The notes: generated by a model not told the origin, from the sequence alone. Counted from the stretch's first letter, positions 33,440 to 45,243 are shown. The stretch is 64,000 nt of DNA from Nereocystis luetkeana (GCA_031213475.1 JARUPZ010000036.1:2728001-2792000); one strand, 5' to 3'. Numbers and translations: made by a program.

Positions 33440-34700
33440 GACGGGGGGGGGGGGGGGGGGGGGGACTATGCACGGAATTAGAAGGGAGGCGCACGACGGA
33501 GCCGCACACGGGACAAGAAGGCAGGTGCGCGGCGGGGCCGTGCACGGAACGAGGGAAGAAATGCGCAGCGGGGCCGAGCAGGGATCGAAAGGGGAGATAC
33601 GCAAAGGGTGCACACGAGGAACGAGAGGGGAACTCCGCGGCGGGGCCGTCGACCAATCGAGAGGGGAGGCGCACGGTAGGGCTGAACACGGACCAAGGAA
33701 GGAGAGGCGCGACGGGGTTGTGCCCGGAACGGGGGGGGTGATGCGCGCCGGCGCCGTGGATGGAACGACATGGGAGATGTGTGAGGGGGGTGCACGAGGA
33801 ACGAGAGGGGACGCCCTAGGCGGGGAAGTGGACAGATCGAAAGGAGAAGGGCGCCGCGGGGCCGCACGAACAAACAGAGAGGAGGGGCCCGGTAGGACTG
33901 TGCATGCAACGAAGGGGGAGATACGCGGCGGGGCAGTGCATAGAACGGGAGGAGAGACGCGCTGGGGGGGGCGCATAAGGAGCAAGAGGGGAGGCGTGCG
34001 GTGGGGCCACACACGAGACAAGAGAGAAAGGGTGCGGCGGGGTCGTGCACAGAACGCGGGAAGAGATGCGCGGTGGGGGCGTGCACAGAACGAGGGGTGG
34101 GTTGCGATGCGGGGCCATGCAGGGAGCGAGAAGGGAGACGCGCGAGGGGGGTGCACAAGGGACGAGTGGGGGAGGTTGCGGCGGCGCCGTGTTGAGATCT
34201 TGAGAGGAGGCGCGCGCCGGGGCCGCACGCGGAACAAGAGAGGAAGGGAGCGGCGGGGCCGTGCACAGAACGCGGGAGGAGATGCGCGGCGGGGCCGTGC
34301 ACGCGACGAGGGGGGGTTGCGTCACGGGGCCATGCAGAGAACGAGAGGGGAGACACGGGGGGGGGGGGGGCAAGGAACGAGTGGGGGAGGTTGCGGCGGC
34401 GCCGTTTTGAGATCGTGAGAGGAGGCGGGGCCGTGCACAGGACTCGGGGGGAGATGCGCGGCAGGGCCATGCACGCAACTAGGGGGGGTTTGCGCCGAAA
34501 GGCCATGCAGGGAGCGAGAGGGGAGACGCGTGTGGGGGGGTACACAAGGAACGAGTGGGGGAGGCTGCGGCGGTGCCGTGTTGAGGTCGTGAGTCGAGGC
34601 GCGCAACGGGGCCGCACGCTGAACAAGAGAGGAAGGGCGTGGAGGGGCCGTGCATGGAGAGAGGGGGGAGATGCGCGGCAAGGCCGAGGAATGAACGGGG
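33440..34700. repeat. 36-bp GC-rich minisatellite
   Basis: About 35 units of roughly 36 bases, GGGGCCGTGCACAGAACGAG then AGGGGAGATGCGCGGC, starting with a 22-base G run (33443-33464). Because 36 is a multiple of three, frames stay open on both strands for hundreds of codons, with a 12-residue period (GGAVHGTREEMR). GAGTGGGGGAGG blocks recur near 34167, 34378 and 34553, so larger repeats of about 170-210 bases are superimposed. I treat it as satellite, not a gene. Confidence 0.85.
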
Positions 34701-34931
34701 GGGCAACAGGCGCTAGCAGTAGAGTCGGAAGCATCACAACAGTGGATGAGGGTGTCAGTGTTATTGAGGAGGACAGGGAATGAGACGGGATAGCGGGGTC
34801 GACTGGTACGGGTAGTGGCGGAGGCAGGGGGAAAGTTGTTACGAGGCGAAGGAAGTGTTCGGGGAAGGTAGCGTGAGGGGTCGGGGGGGGATTGCTGGCT
34901 GCCCATTTTGATGTCGAACGGGTGACGAAAT

Positions 34932-36150
34932 GTGTTTGGGGAAGAGTACAACCGCGACCATTTCGAACGGCTAGAGAAGATTGTGAGGGTGGGCGTGCCG
35001 GTTGATGTAGATCCAGGGGGTAATCTCGAGTACGAACAAGCGTACGGAAATCACAGCAGCGCCGACAGGCACGCAAACGACGTGCGGGAGAAGAAGGCAG
35101 TGGGCGACGTCAAGTTAGGGCGAGAATTTGTGTTTCCAGCGAGATTGGCGAGGATGATGCAAGGCTTGCGGGTGAATCCAGCGGGAATGGTAGACGAGAA
35201 AGGGAAAAGGGGAATTATTCACGGTGCGGCTTTCAGCGGCGAGCCAAAAGGGGGACGAGGGGGTGGGGGGCAGTCAACGAGACAAGGTAATGGGGCCAGA
35301 TCCAGGAATGCCATTTGGCGTGATGGTCCAGATTGTGCGGAGAATCCGGCGGCTGATGGACAAATTCGGGAGGGGAAGGCGGATACTGATACATAAAGTA
35401 GATGTGGAGAGTCTCTTTCGTCAAGTGGAGGCGGACTCGGCAGGGGCCGTGAACTTCAGGTATGACCTGGACGATTACCTGTTCTTCGACCTCCTGTTGC
35501 AAGTCGGGTGGAAAGAGCCCCGGGTGGGTGGGGGGTATTGGCCAGAGCCATTCAACAAGCTCAGCGACAGACGACCCGGGCATTAGCGACGACCCTGGCG
35601 GCAGGAGTGGCGTCCACAGCGCATGTCCGGGTCACAACTGACACGGGAGAAGAGGTGGAACCGCAGCCCGAGATTTGCCAATTTACGGCAATAGAGGGGG
35701 GGTCGGGGGGCGGGCGGAGGACATCGCGTGGTTGGTGTTCTTCATGGACGACGAGGTGGAGGTGGAGGTACAGTGAAAATCGGTCGAGGTGAGATGCCTA
35801 GCGCTGGCGCAATCGCTGGCGTCGATTCTTGTTCAGGCCATGGGGAAGAGGGAGAGAGGGAGATGCTCCTGCCGTCGTTCAGGAAGGTCACGGACTGGGC
35901 ACCACAGCCGGAAGTGCTGGGGTTCAACTTAGACAGGAACAAAATGAAGATATCATTGCCACCAAGAAATATCAGGGAGTTGAAGGAGCTGCGGGAGGAG
36001 TGGCTCGAGGGGAGGCGCCCGACGACGGCACGGGAAGTTCTGGCGTTGGCCGGAAAACTGCCCCACGTGGCGTACGTGATCAGGCCAGGAAGCGATTTCG
36101 TGCGGCGTCTGCTGCAGCTGAACAAGCTGCCTCTGAATGGACACGAGAAA
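34932..36150 (+). pseudogene. Reverse transcriptase of the second YR retrotransposon
   Basis: The DIRS/Ngaro-type RT is spread over three frames. The first (34932 to about 35260) carries LRVNPAGMVDEKGKRGIIH, the fingers region. The second (to about 35515) has GPDPGMPFGVMVQIVRRI and LIHKVDVESLFRQVEADSAG, where KVDVESLFRQ is motif A. The third reads GGWGVLARAIQQAQRQTTRA, followed after another shift by WLVFFMDDEVEVEV (about 35730-35770), where F-M-D-D stands for the YxDD active site. The palm/thumb part LGFNLDRNKMKISLPPRNI and ALAGKLPHVAYVIRPG follows to about 36120. Frameshifts lie near 35260, 35515, 35715 and 35775. Confidence 0.75.
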
Positions 36151-36179
36151 ACGGAGGGGAGGCGGAGCGTGGGGGAGGA

Positions 36180-36500
36180 GTAGTAGGGAGACGGAAGCGA
36201 CGAGGGTGTTGAGATTGACGGAGGAGTTCATGGGCGATATGGGGTGGTGTAGATGGTGGCTGGAGGAGGGCATGGCTGGGGACGGAGAAAGGTTGGCTGC
36301 GCCGTGCTTCAGATTCGTGAAGCAGACCCACAAAAGGGAATGGGTTTCGAACGCGTCGTTCGAGGCTGTTGCGGGGTTGTGCCTGGAAATGGGGGGGTAC
36401 TGTAGATGCAGCCTGTCGGAGGAGGAGAGGAAAGGACGATTAGGAGCAGGAAAGGCGGGAACGGGAATCAGTTGTCTACCAACCCTCTGGAATAGATGAT
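36180..36500 (+). pseudogene. RNase H-like domain of the second YR retrotransposon
   Basis: The frame 36137-36499 reads LRLTEEFMGDMGWCRWWLEE, then CFRFVKQTHKREWVSNASFE and AVAGLCLEMGGYCRCSLSEE. The VSNASFEAVAG segment corresponds to the first catalytic site of RNase H in related elements, where Asp is expected in place of Asn. So even this segment is probably inactive. It directly follows the RT after a frame change. Confidence 0.55.
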
Positions 36501-36509
36501 ATTTGTGAT

Positions 36510-37480
36510 GACAGCTTACGTGATGCTCGCGATGAGGATAGACCGACAAAGGAAGGAAAGTCGGTGCTGATGGGTTGGGGGAGGGGGGTTTGCTCGATAA
36601 AGGAGATGCACTCGATCTCTGCATGGCCGTAGTCATATGACCATAGCCAAAGACCCTAGCATCCCTACAAATCCTGGACGGAGCATGTCAGGGTTTCACT
36701 GACCAGGCCGACCTTGCTTGCACAATCCGTGAAGTGCCGTGAGGTGTCTTGCAAGTCGCATGACGGGTGAGCTGCATCCTACTAAGAATCGCTTGTGAGG
36801 CGGACTACATACGGATGACAGCTTCAATGAGTTGATTTCATTTCCGGTCTAGGCAGTTCCAGAGACAGCAATGGGAGTATTATGCAATTGCCTCTTGGGT
36901 GCCTTACCATAAACACTACGTGATACGATCATTCCCACTTGTGCGGAGTAAAGATTGTTCACCTCGCAAAAACGATCTAGGTCGACAACCAGCAGTGACC
37001 GACCGCCAAACAACAGAAGAGAAAACAAAGCGGTACCCTGGCAGCTCAAGTAGTGAACGGCTTGTTTTACAGTGTTGTTGCCAACCGACGCCAACCCAAC
37101 CTATATATGATAGGGAGGGGGGTGCTGATGAGGGGGGGACAGGTCATCGGCGATGTAGTGGGATATTTCTGCGGCGGGGGGGGGAGCGGAAGGACAGGTC
37201 CGGAGGGGATGGTGAGGATTATGCGGGTGTCGAAGACGATGGGAGGGTCAAGCTTGAAGGACAAGTACGTGAGGGGCGTTGAGAATGTTCTGGCGGACGG
37301 GATAACGAGGGGGAAGGAGAGCGGCATCCATCCAGGCTGAACACAGAACACCACACCGTCTTATGTCGGGCCCAGGGGCTCGGAGTGGAGGGGAAGGAAA
37401 TGTGTTCGACATGCAAGGTCGACTCGGGAGGCTTATGCGCAAGATCGGAGGGTCATGCGTGGATAGGGGAATTGACTGGG
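36510..37480. other. Spacer between RNase H-like and recombinase parts
   Basis: Partly decayed sequence. GGAGATGCACTCGATCTCTG at 36601 recurs at about 39584 (GGAGATGCACTCGGTCTCAT), so repeat material of the same element may be embedded here. G-rich from 37110 on. No clean coding. Confidence 0.35.
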
Positions 37481-38415
37481 CGGGGAGATGAACGACTGGG
37501 AGCTGGTCGAAACGCTGGCGGGGCTCATAGCCTACTGGTGCGCGGAGAGGAAGAACAAGGAGTTGATCGTGGCGGGGAAGCTGGTGGTGGTGAACTTATG
37601 CCTGAAGCAGTGGGTGGGGTTGCTGTTTCCGGTGCGGCACTTCAGGGTCAAGGCGGTGAAAGAAAGGGGATCAATAGGGCGCATGCGGAGGCCCGGAACG
37701 ATACGCGGGTGAGGAGACCGCTGACGTGGGAGATGGTCAAGGTGATGCAGGAGAGCAGGGGGAAGTGCGGTGTGCGGCGGAGGATAGCGTGGATCAGGTT
37801 ATCCTTGTTGTACCAATTGTTGCTGAGGGCATACGAACTGTCCGCAAGGGAATGGCGGGGGGGGGTGCACCAGGTTTACTGAACCAGGAGGGGGACATAG
37901 CCTGTTTCGAGAGAGGCGTACAGCTGTACAGCTGGGGCCGGAGAGGAGGGGGGCGGTGGACACCGCCGTGCAGGTTCATTCTAAAGGAGGCCAATGGGAC
38001 CAGGGGAAGAAATAGGGAAAAGGGTGGGGGGGGGTGTCGTGGGCTTGTTGGTGGAGCTCTTCGAGTACTACCATGCAATAATCACCGGAGAAGAATGCTC
38101 ACCACCGAGGGCCTACCGGAGCGGCGGGAAATGGCAGATGTGAACGAGGGGGCAGGCGATGTACTGTGTAAGGAGAAGGCCGAAGAGGGCGGGGGAGAAG
38201 TGGGGATCGTCGGGGAAGAGGGCAGTGGCGGAGCAGACCACGGAGGAGTTCACGCTTCCCTCTTTCAAGGGTGAGAGGAGCAACGACGATGACGGAGATG
38301 GGAGCCACACCGTGGGTAATTTAGAGGCAGGGGAGGTGGGCGTGGCAGGCATTTATGGGATACGTGAGGTCGAAGATCGACGATTTTCTGTGGGTCTCCA
38401 GAGTGCTCTTAGGTA
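37480..38415 (+). pseudogene. Tyrosine recombinase of the second YR retrotransposon
   Basis: The N-terminal core-binding part reads DWELVETLAGLIAYWCAERK, then GKLVVVNLCLKQWVG (37488-37650), and RRPLTWEMVKVMQESRG in another frame. WIRLSLLYQLLLRAYELSA (about 37790-37850) holds the first catalytic Arg. The HxxR segment expected near 38250 reads EEFTLPSFKGE: His and Arg are replaced by Pro and Lys. The C-terminus FMGYVRSKIDDFLWVSRVLL (38352-38412) keeps the nucleophilic Tyr and the family's VSRVL ending, then a stop. Several frameshifts and the altered catalytic box make it inactive. Confidence 0.7.
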
Positions 38416-38929
38416 GGGCAGGCGGGTCGAGTGAGGAGCGTGGGGTGGAGACGTGGCGAGGCGTGCATGGTAAGAAATAAGCAGTAAATGCATACCCTAT
38501 TGAGTCAATGCTTGGAGAGGTGCGGTTAATAGTTGCGGGTCTAATGTATGACACCGCATTATGAGTGATAGGGTATATTCAATGGTCTTTTCAGCAGTTG
38601 TACGATCGACGAGTTGCGGCGACAAGCCGCCGATAGACGTTTTCGTTAGAGGACATCAAGACTGAGGAACTGGAGTGCTTGAATACACACCCACCTTCAC
38701 TCTTCTCAGGCACATCTGAACCTCTTTACAGTTCATCGTTCCTTAAGATTTTATGGGCCCATCGAGGGCATCTGTTTACTCAACACGCTCCTCTTACATC
38801 ATCAGTGATGGCCGAGCTTGTCCAACAACGGCTCTGCCCTAGCCTCTGATAACCGTGCTTCGTCAGCCCCCTGAGTGTGTACTCAATACATCCTTTATAG
38901 TGTAGGGAGGGGGGGGGGGGGGAGTAGAC

Positions 38930-39135
38930 GGAAAATGCGGCTTCTGAATGGGGCTGTGGCTGTTGAGGTTGTCTGTCAGAGTCGAGGGCAGGCCAGCCGC
39001 GTACACTAGCTGGAATTGGAGACGGACGAGAGGGGGAAGGGGGAAATGGGCCGGGGGATTCTGTCACGGTTCCACCCACGTCTCCTGTGGGCGCCCGGGG
39101 TTACCAACGAACATGCAAATTTTCGTGAAGAGTAG
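38930..39135 (+). repeat. Split repeat of the second YR element, copy 1
   Basis: GGCTGTTGAGGTTGTCTGTC, TAGCTGGAATTGGAGACG, CTGTGGGCGCCCGGGG and ATTTTCGTGAAGAGTAG are repeated in the same order at 39630-39815. Equivalent to the B1/B2 pair of Ngaro-type elements. Confidence 0.65.
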
Positions 39136-39329
39136 ATCACAGTTCAAGAATGTCCTGTTTTCATAGAACAGTCTGGAGTTTGGCAAATAGGAGAGAAAAA
39201 TAAAAAACGGGAGGGGGGGGGGCGGGGGGGCTGTTCCAGTGGAGAAATACATACCTGGAAATGAGATGTAACGGCAGGATCACAGCTGTGCCTATATTCA
39301 GGGTAAGCATACGCAGAGGTATCGGTACA

Positions 39330-39420
39330 GCAGTGGCAACAGCAGAAAGGGCTACAGCAGCAGCAGCACTGTCAGCAGCAGCAGCAGCAGCAGAAGCAGT
39401 ATCAGCGGCATTAGCAGTAG
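39330..39420. repeat. CAG-rich low-complexity stretch
   Basis: GCAGCAGCAGCAGCAGAAGC and similar imperfect CAG units, between the two split repeats. A 19-base G run follows at 39552-39570. Confidence 0.8.
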
Positions 39421-39629
39421 AGGGGATCGACGGGCCGGGAGCCGGGAGTAGAGATCCCGTGCGTGAATCGTCGATCATAGTCTCCCACCCACCCACACCC
39501 ACCCACCCAACCCATTGCGTCAAGAGCAGGGAGGTTAATAGGGAGCGGGGAGGGGGGGGGGGGGGGGGGGCGTGCAGTCGATAGGAGAGATGCACTCGGT
39601 CTCATGCATGGCCGCCGTCGGGGGGGAGC

Positions 39630-39815
39630 TACACCGAGACTTTGGCTGTTGAGGTTGTCTCTTAGACTAATGCACAGATCAGTCGCTTAAAATAGCTGGA
39701 AAAGGAGACGGGGGAGGGGCGACAGGGGGTATCGAACGAGAGGAATCCGTCACGGTTCGGCTCACCCCCCCCTGTGGGCGCCACGGGCTACTATTAAGAA
39801 TGCACGTTTTCGTGA
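39630..39815 (+). repeat. Split repeat of the second YR element, copy 2
   Basis: GGCTGTTGAGGTTGTCTCTT, TAGCTGGAAAAGGAGACG, CTGTGGGCGCCACGGG and GTTTTCGTGAGTAG match copy 1. It is preceded at 39584 by the GGAGATGCACTCGGTCTC word also seen at 36601. Confidence 0.65.
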
Positions 39816-40166
39816 GTAGTAAAACCAGTAGCCTGATGCACCTACACATATTTCACCGAATATGTTGGTCAAATAAATACCTCGTAGATGTCAAGCCTTT
39901 TTTATATGTATACGTATGGTAGTCAATTTTCCGCACTTTGGCCAACTTTTCTGTTCGTATAACCATTTTTCCGGAACATTGACAATCATTATTCGGCGAA
40001 ACACCAAGTGCTCCGACACGAGAAGCCCGGCCGGACACACTGATTGGTCTTGGTTTCGGCGCTATTGGTGCACTCTGGAGCGCGTGGCGGGCGCTCAAAG
40101 CTTTTTCCCGGCGGGAGTGGTTAAGACGGTTTCTCTGGGGACACGGCAAAGATCCAGGGGTACGCT

Positions 40167-40273
40167 ATTACGGGGGACCACAGTTAGTAGGACCTGTGAT
40201 ATACATAAAAAACTATATATTTAACCATTTTTACTAACAATATTTGGTGCCATTAACTATGGTCCCCGGTAAT
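40167..40273. mobile_element. MITE family 1
   Basis: ATTACGGGGGACCACAGTTA to TTAACTATGGTCCCCGGTAAT, 107 bases with good inverted ends. The interior is ATATTTAACCATTTTTAC then TAACAATATTTGGTGCC. No ORF. Confidence 0.85.
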
Positions 40274-43200
40274 ACTACATCAATTATTTTTATGGAGCTC
40301 CTGGTGCGAGGAGCTCGATACCCCAGGCGCATCCCACCGTAAAGAGGGCTGCACTTTTATGGCTTGACGTTTTCTTTCTCGAGTGAGCGATCACCTGTCA
40401 GAGTGTTTAGAGTAGTATGTTTTGTTTAGGGCCATTCCCAGCGCATTGAAGTTGCTGGCCGGGTCGCGGGGAGCAAACTCACTTGATTTCATGATCCGAG
40501 TGTGGCATATTGAGGCGTCATGGTATGCAGATATGTTCATGTGTGATTTCCAGAACACCGCCCCCACCACTGCTATAATGTGGCATAGGTCTCCACCAAA
40601 CGAAATGTGTTGAGAAGCCTTCTAGGCTAAGACCGACACAACCGATGAAGGGGGTTGCTTTCAAATCAGAGCGGGGTGCAAGCAAGCATCGCAAGCGAGC
40701 ATAGCATGGTCGGGTGGGTACCCGTTCAGTTGGGGAGGTTAGGACTTCAGACTCTGTCTAGCCCAAGGCCCAGGGGGGGGTGGGGGCCGGAGGGGAGCCG
40801 CGTCGAACAAGGCGTAGCACCAACAGCTAGGCCGTCGAAGAAAGTGAAAGCACCCGCCGAAACTTGGCACTGGCGGTCTTTCTAGCTGAGGGGTCTAGTA
40901 GTGACTTCTGCCTAATGCTCCTTCACCATCTCTTTATTAGTTGTTGTATTCGTCTATAGTAGTTGTGTTGTGATTTCCTATTCCCTGCCAAGTCGATGGT
41001 ACCTATCTTGCCACCCTGCGGCTTCTGCTTCGCCTCACTGTTGTGCGCGTGTAACCCGTTGACTGTCTTTCCTTTTGTTCCGATTCTGCTGACGCTTTTT
41101 GCTGTTTAGCCCCCCCCCCTGGTCAGTCGGATTATGTCCTCTTGGTGTTGGTTGTGTCGTCCTTGACGCACCAACTGGATATAGACCTGCTCGTTTTTTC
41201 TTATCGTTAGCTCCTTCTCTCTTTTGTTTGGTCAATCGGCTGGACATATCATGGAATTGGTCGTAGAAACAAACATCGACCATGTCGGGACTCGGCCTGC
41301 GCCCCGAGCGCGTGTTTTGCTTCGTTTTTAATTTATTTTCCATTTTCGTTTCCTTCTTTTTTCCTTTTCCCCCTTCGAGTGTGTGCGTGTGTGTTTTCTA
41401 TTGCTTGCTTTCGAGTATACATATAACACGATCGATATGCTCCTTGTGTGATTGAGCTGCAAGTCTTTCGGAATGGCATACTGGAGCTCGTTACGTACGG
41501 TTTCTCGTACGGCCTGGTGTGATTCGGCTGTGCGCACTATCTCGTACCGTACGTGTTTGCTTTCTCCCATCGTGATGCATTTTGGATACACAGACAATTG
41601 TGTGGCCGAAGGCAGGATTTCCGAGAAGTGAGTTCATGCGAGAAAAACGTCACCGAATGCGTTTGGGCAGAACACGTCAACCTCCCTTCTTATAGCACGG
41701 CTCGATCCCATGCGATGGCTTAAAATAAAGCGTATATCGTTAGGTAACGAATGAACGACTAGACACAGGTTGCGCTCGTAAATGATTTATCGCTTGGGGA
41801 TAATCATCTCTTCGTCATATCAATATGTGCAAGATGATACCCACCCCCCCCCTTCCGACCCTCCAGCCCGTATTCTTGAAAATATGCGCCGCGCAGAGCA
41901 CGAAGAGGATTGCCCTTGTGATACGCACATATATACCTGTCATATGTTTCAGGTGGTGTTGTCGTCACCTACAACGACGACCAAGTAAACATGCATTTCT
42001 ATGCGTGAGCTCGTAAACCAGCGTACCGTTTGTTCTTGGCGGTCGAGTTGGAACATTTGCGTGGGGGAACAAAGCCTCATTTTGCACAAGGGAATACGGT
42101 TTTACGGACGCAATGTGTGGCGAGGCACCCGCGCGGAAGATGCACAGTATTCGCGATTGGCCAGAACACAAACTAACAGATTCGAAGCTGTCACCTGTTG
42201 CAAGCCCGCCTAACATGCGGTTCTTAGTAAGATACAACTCACCCTTCCTGGGGCTCGTTCAACACCTCACGGCGCTTCGCGGTCAGTGCAAGGAATATCT
42301 GCCTGCTTGATGCCCCTGGCCCGACGTGCTTCCCTCCAGCATTTCGGGGATGCGAAAGTCTATGCTCATACGACTACGGCCATGAACGAGAGTACACCCG
42401 CCCCTCCTCGTACCGACTGGCTGTCTCTGGGAGTGGCCACATGAGCACAACTTCAATTCTTCACACGCTGTTATCCGTACGCAAGAAAGTTTATCTCACG
42501 AGTTGTTCTTGCTCAGGATACAATCTCACCGTTCATGTAACCCCTCTAACGTTTCACGACCCTTCGCGCCAAGGGCACATGCAACATCTACCTGGATGGG
42601 GGAAGCCCGATGTGTCCCGTCCCATCATTGTAAGGATGCGAGGGTCTACGGTCATGCAACTTCAGCCATGCATGACATGGGTACCCCCTCGCCCACCCCC
42701 GCCAACCGTGGTATCAAGATGGGCGCACTGTCGATTCGACGCACTTCCTCTGTGTAAACCTAAGTACCGTGTCAGTAAACACTACGTAAAACAACTGGAG
42801 GGACACCTCCACAATGCCACCCCCGGCCAAACCAGTCTGCTAGAAATAAAAGCCCCCCACAAGCACTAGCTCGAATGACAGACCATACGATGCACAGAAA
42901 CATAACGTATATACGCATACCGGAAAACAGCCATCCCAGGGAAACCTATAGCCTACCCGCACACATGCTAAACATACCGATGTGTGAGCTGGCTTCATCT
43001 CCGAGTGCGTTTACCGAACATACCGCGCCCCTAAAGACTCCAAGGCTGATGCAGCCGAACAATATGCCTCGAACACGGAAGGGCTCTACCCTTCTGTCGA
43101 GGCCGAACATGCGAGATCTATTCAGAAATCGACGAATTTCACAAAAAAAAAACTACAAAAACAAATGGAAAAGCCTCGCGAACGCTAGAACCAGCCCAAC

Positions 43201-43330
43201 GGTAAACACAGAAACTAATGTGAGGCTCCTCGCGCTGGCAGCTCTGTGAACTCGACCCGAAACCTTACCCCGAGCAAATGGTTGTGCGACTCAACGCACA
43301 ATACCATGGGGCTACGACAGGTAGATATAT
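40274..43330. other. No confident gene; pyrimidine-rich and decayed coding-like parts
   Basis: A plus-strand frame ending at 40885 (PSKKVKAPAETWHWRSF) is followed by T/C-rich sequence to 41400, an arrangement that recalls a LINE 3' end but is not proven. At 42340-42400 and 42630-42690 two similar stretches read GDAKVYAHTTTAMNES and KDARVYGHATSAMHDM in plus frames, which suggests an internally repeated or duplicated decayed protein. I recognise no family. Confidence 0.3.
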
Positions 43331-43334
43331 ATAT

Positions 43335-43665
43335 ATTTTATTTTACATCACTTTTACTTTCCAGCCTACCGGTAGCTCGTAGGAGGTTTTACCCTCGGCG
43401 ATTTTCTGGACAAGCCGTGGTCACAGGTGTCGTCCCTTCTCCCCCCCGGTACGTGCCTTCGTTTTTGTCGCGCATAGGGTTCGGCCTTCCCACTGCTCGT
43501 CGATTTCCATCGAATGTAACTAACTCACGCTCTCGCGCTTTCCGCTAATTAACTTCTTCATGCAAAAAACAGTCCCTGCGAGCATGTGCACTCGGTGAGA
43601 CTTGAACCCACGAAATTGATCTTGATAGGCACGCGGGCCACCTACCAAGCCACAGGGGACATCTC
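43335..43665 (-). mobile_element. tRNA-derived SINE
   Basis: On the minus strand the head (43662-43586) carries an A-box-like TGGCTTGGTAGGTGG and a B-box-like GTGGGTTCAAGTCTCAC. The body holds the reverse complement of GGTACGTGCCTTCGTTTTTG and ATTTTCTGGACAAGCCGTGG. The tail reaches the TATATATATATTTTATTTTA tract at 43325. It is the closest relative of the copy at 53235-53560, including GTGCACTCGGTGAGACTTG at the tRNA 3' side. Confidence 0.75.
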
Positions 43666-45243
43666 TGTACCTCAATTTATAGTGTGTCTGCATCGAATTT
43701 TGAAACCAAAACGTTCCCTATAATTTGCGACAAGTGGTATATATTTAATGTTTACCATACATATATACCTGGTATATATTATATATGTATATCTGTTTCA
43801 TATTCCTACTCCGTATCGGAGAATTCCACAGTTCAGACACGCTCCCAGTTAACATAAGCTGCTCTAGGCAAAAACAAAATGCCTCCGTTAACCATCACAC
43901 ATCGCATAGGTAAGGCGAGTTCTTCTGGCTGCCATTCATACCGTACCAGCGCTCGATCCATAGGTAGAGCACCACTAGCCAGAACTCGAATATAGAGGAA
44001 TTGCCCCAGGTGTATGTACACAGCCTTACGGCGCCGCACTCCCCTGGTGTCAAGGCACAAGCATAGCCGCTCGCAGAGGCAAACGGAGCGATGAGTTAGA
44101 TCGACGTTCGTTTGTTACTCCCGGAGTGGAAAATCACCCGTCGATCCTGCTTGCAATTTAGACTGCAACTTGTTTTGGAGAAAAATTATCGATGAAACAC
44201 AAACCGTTTTTCGGTAATTCAGGCGTACCCGGGTAAAAAAACGGCCGACTGCGGGTACGTGCATTTCGGGGGCACCTGCTGCGTTCGCCGACAGTGTCGG
44301 CACCTACCCGCCCACCGGCAGGGGGGGGCAATAATACACAGGTGACGTAGGATCGCGAAACATGCGACGAACACCGCCCCACCCCCGTTCTACATCCGTC
44401 AATGATGACGGCGAGGATACTGAAAACCAAGCCATCGCCGCCATACCAATTTAAAACACGCCTACGAAAAATTACCCTCAAACCCCATCACCATCACAAA
44501 TTGGAAGCCGATGCGTGCTACAGTCAGAGTAACGCCCGCGGAGTTATCGGTGGAAGGTTGTTTATTTTCGCTGCCCCCGAGCTTTCTACCTTTCTCGCTT
44601 GTAAACTAATTTGACAAATAGAAAGTCGTGCCCACATCTTCGAGTTCCCCATGGCCCGCCCGTTGATCACGGCCAGGCAGAAACGGGATCCCAACTCAAT
44701 TTGGTACCTTCTTAGTGAGAAGCCCAGTCACAGGCCACCCTGAATTTCGGCCAAAAGGGTGATAACGCCATCGTGCGGCACTCCTCAAACCCCTCTCCTC
44801 TTGTCGCTCTGAGAAGCTGTTCGAGTACCTTGGCGGAGAAGAGACCAGGTGAGCCCCCTTTTTGCCAACAGAGAAGATGTTTGAAAAACAAAAACTCCGA
44901 AAAAAAACCACTTGTGCTGAATTGGCGCCACTGTCGTGGCTCCACAATTGCTTCACATTTTGGTCGGCATTTCTGGTGGGTTCCGTACGGCGCTGTCGAA
45001 GGAGATGTTATCCGTTTTGTGAAAACGCCTCCTGCAGCAATTCTGGTTTGCCTTTCAGGAGTTGTTTCTAGGCACGGTGTCTGGTACCCTCCTTGTCTGG
45101 AGATAGAAGGCAGCTTAAGGCCTGATATATTGTTTTTCCTGAGGCCCCGAGGTATTCCTGCTGCCTGCCGAAAACTTTGTATAGCTTATACTGGCATCGT
45201 TCTTCGCTGAAACAAAAAAACAGCCTCGGGCCGAGACCGTTGT
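43666..45243. other. Interval downstream of the oxidase gene
   Basis: No supportable gene. It includes the likely 3' UTR of the minus-strand oxidase just below 45244, but no polyadenylation signal is clear. A plus-strand frame (44773-45210, 145 codons) has no recognisable domain. Confidence 0.3.

Larger units (their letters stand above)
34870..39815 (+). mobile_element. Second YR retrotransposon (RT, RNase H-like, recombinase)
   Basis: The order RT, RNase H-like domain, tyrosine recombinase, then a repeat pair (38930-39135 and 39630-39815) on the plus strand is that of Ngaro/DIRS-type elements. Coding is broken by several frameshifts. The 5' terminal repeat could not be found; it may be lost in the minisatellite to the left. 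Its recombinase is of the same family as the one at 21835-22882, but the two differ widely in sequence. Confidence 0.65.

Noticed and set aside
33284..35076. Long Pro/Arg-rich frames of 317 and 532 codons on the minus strand
   Set aside because: They are the antisense of the 36-bp GC minisatellite and flanking GC-rich element sequence.
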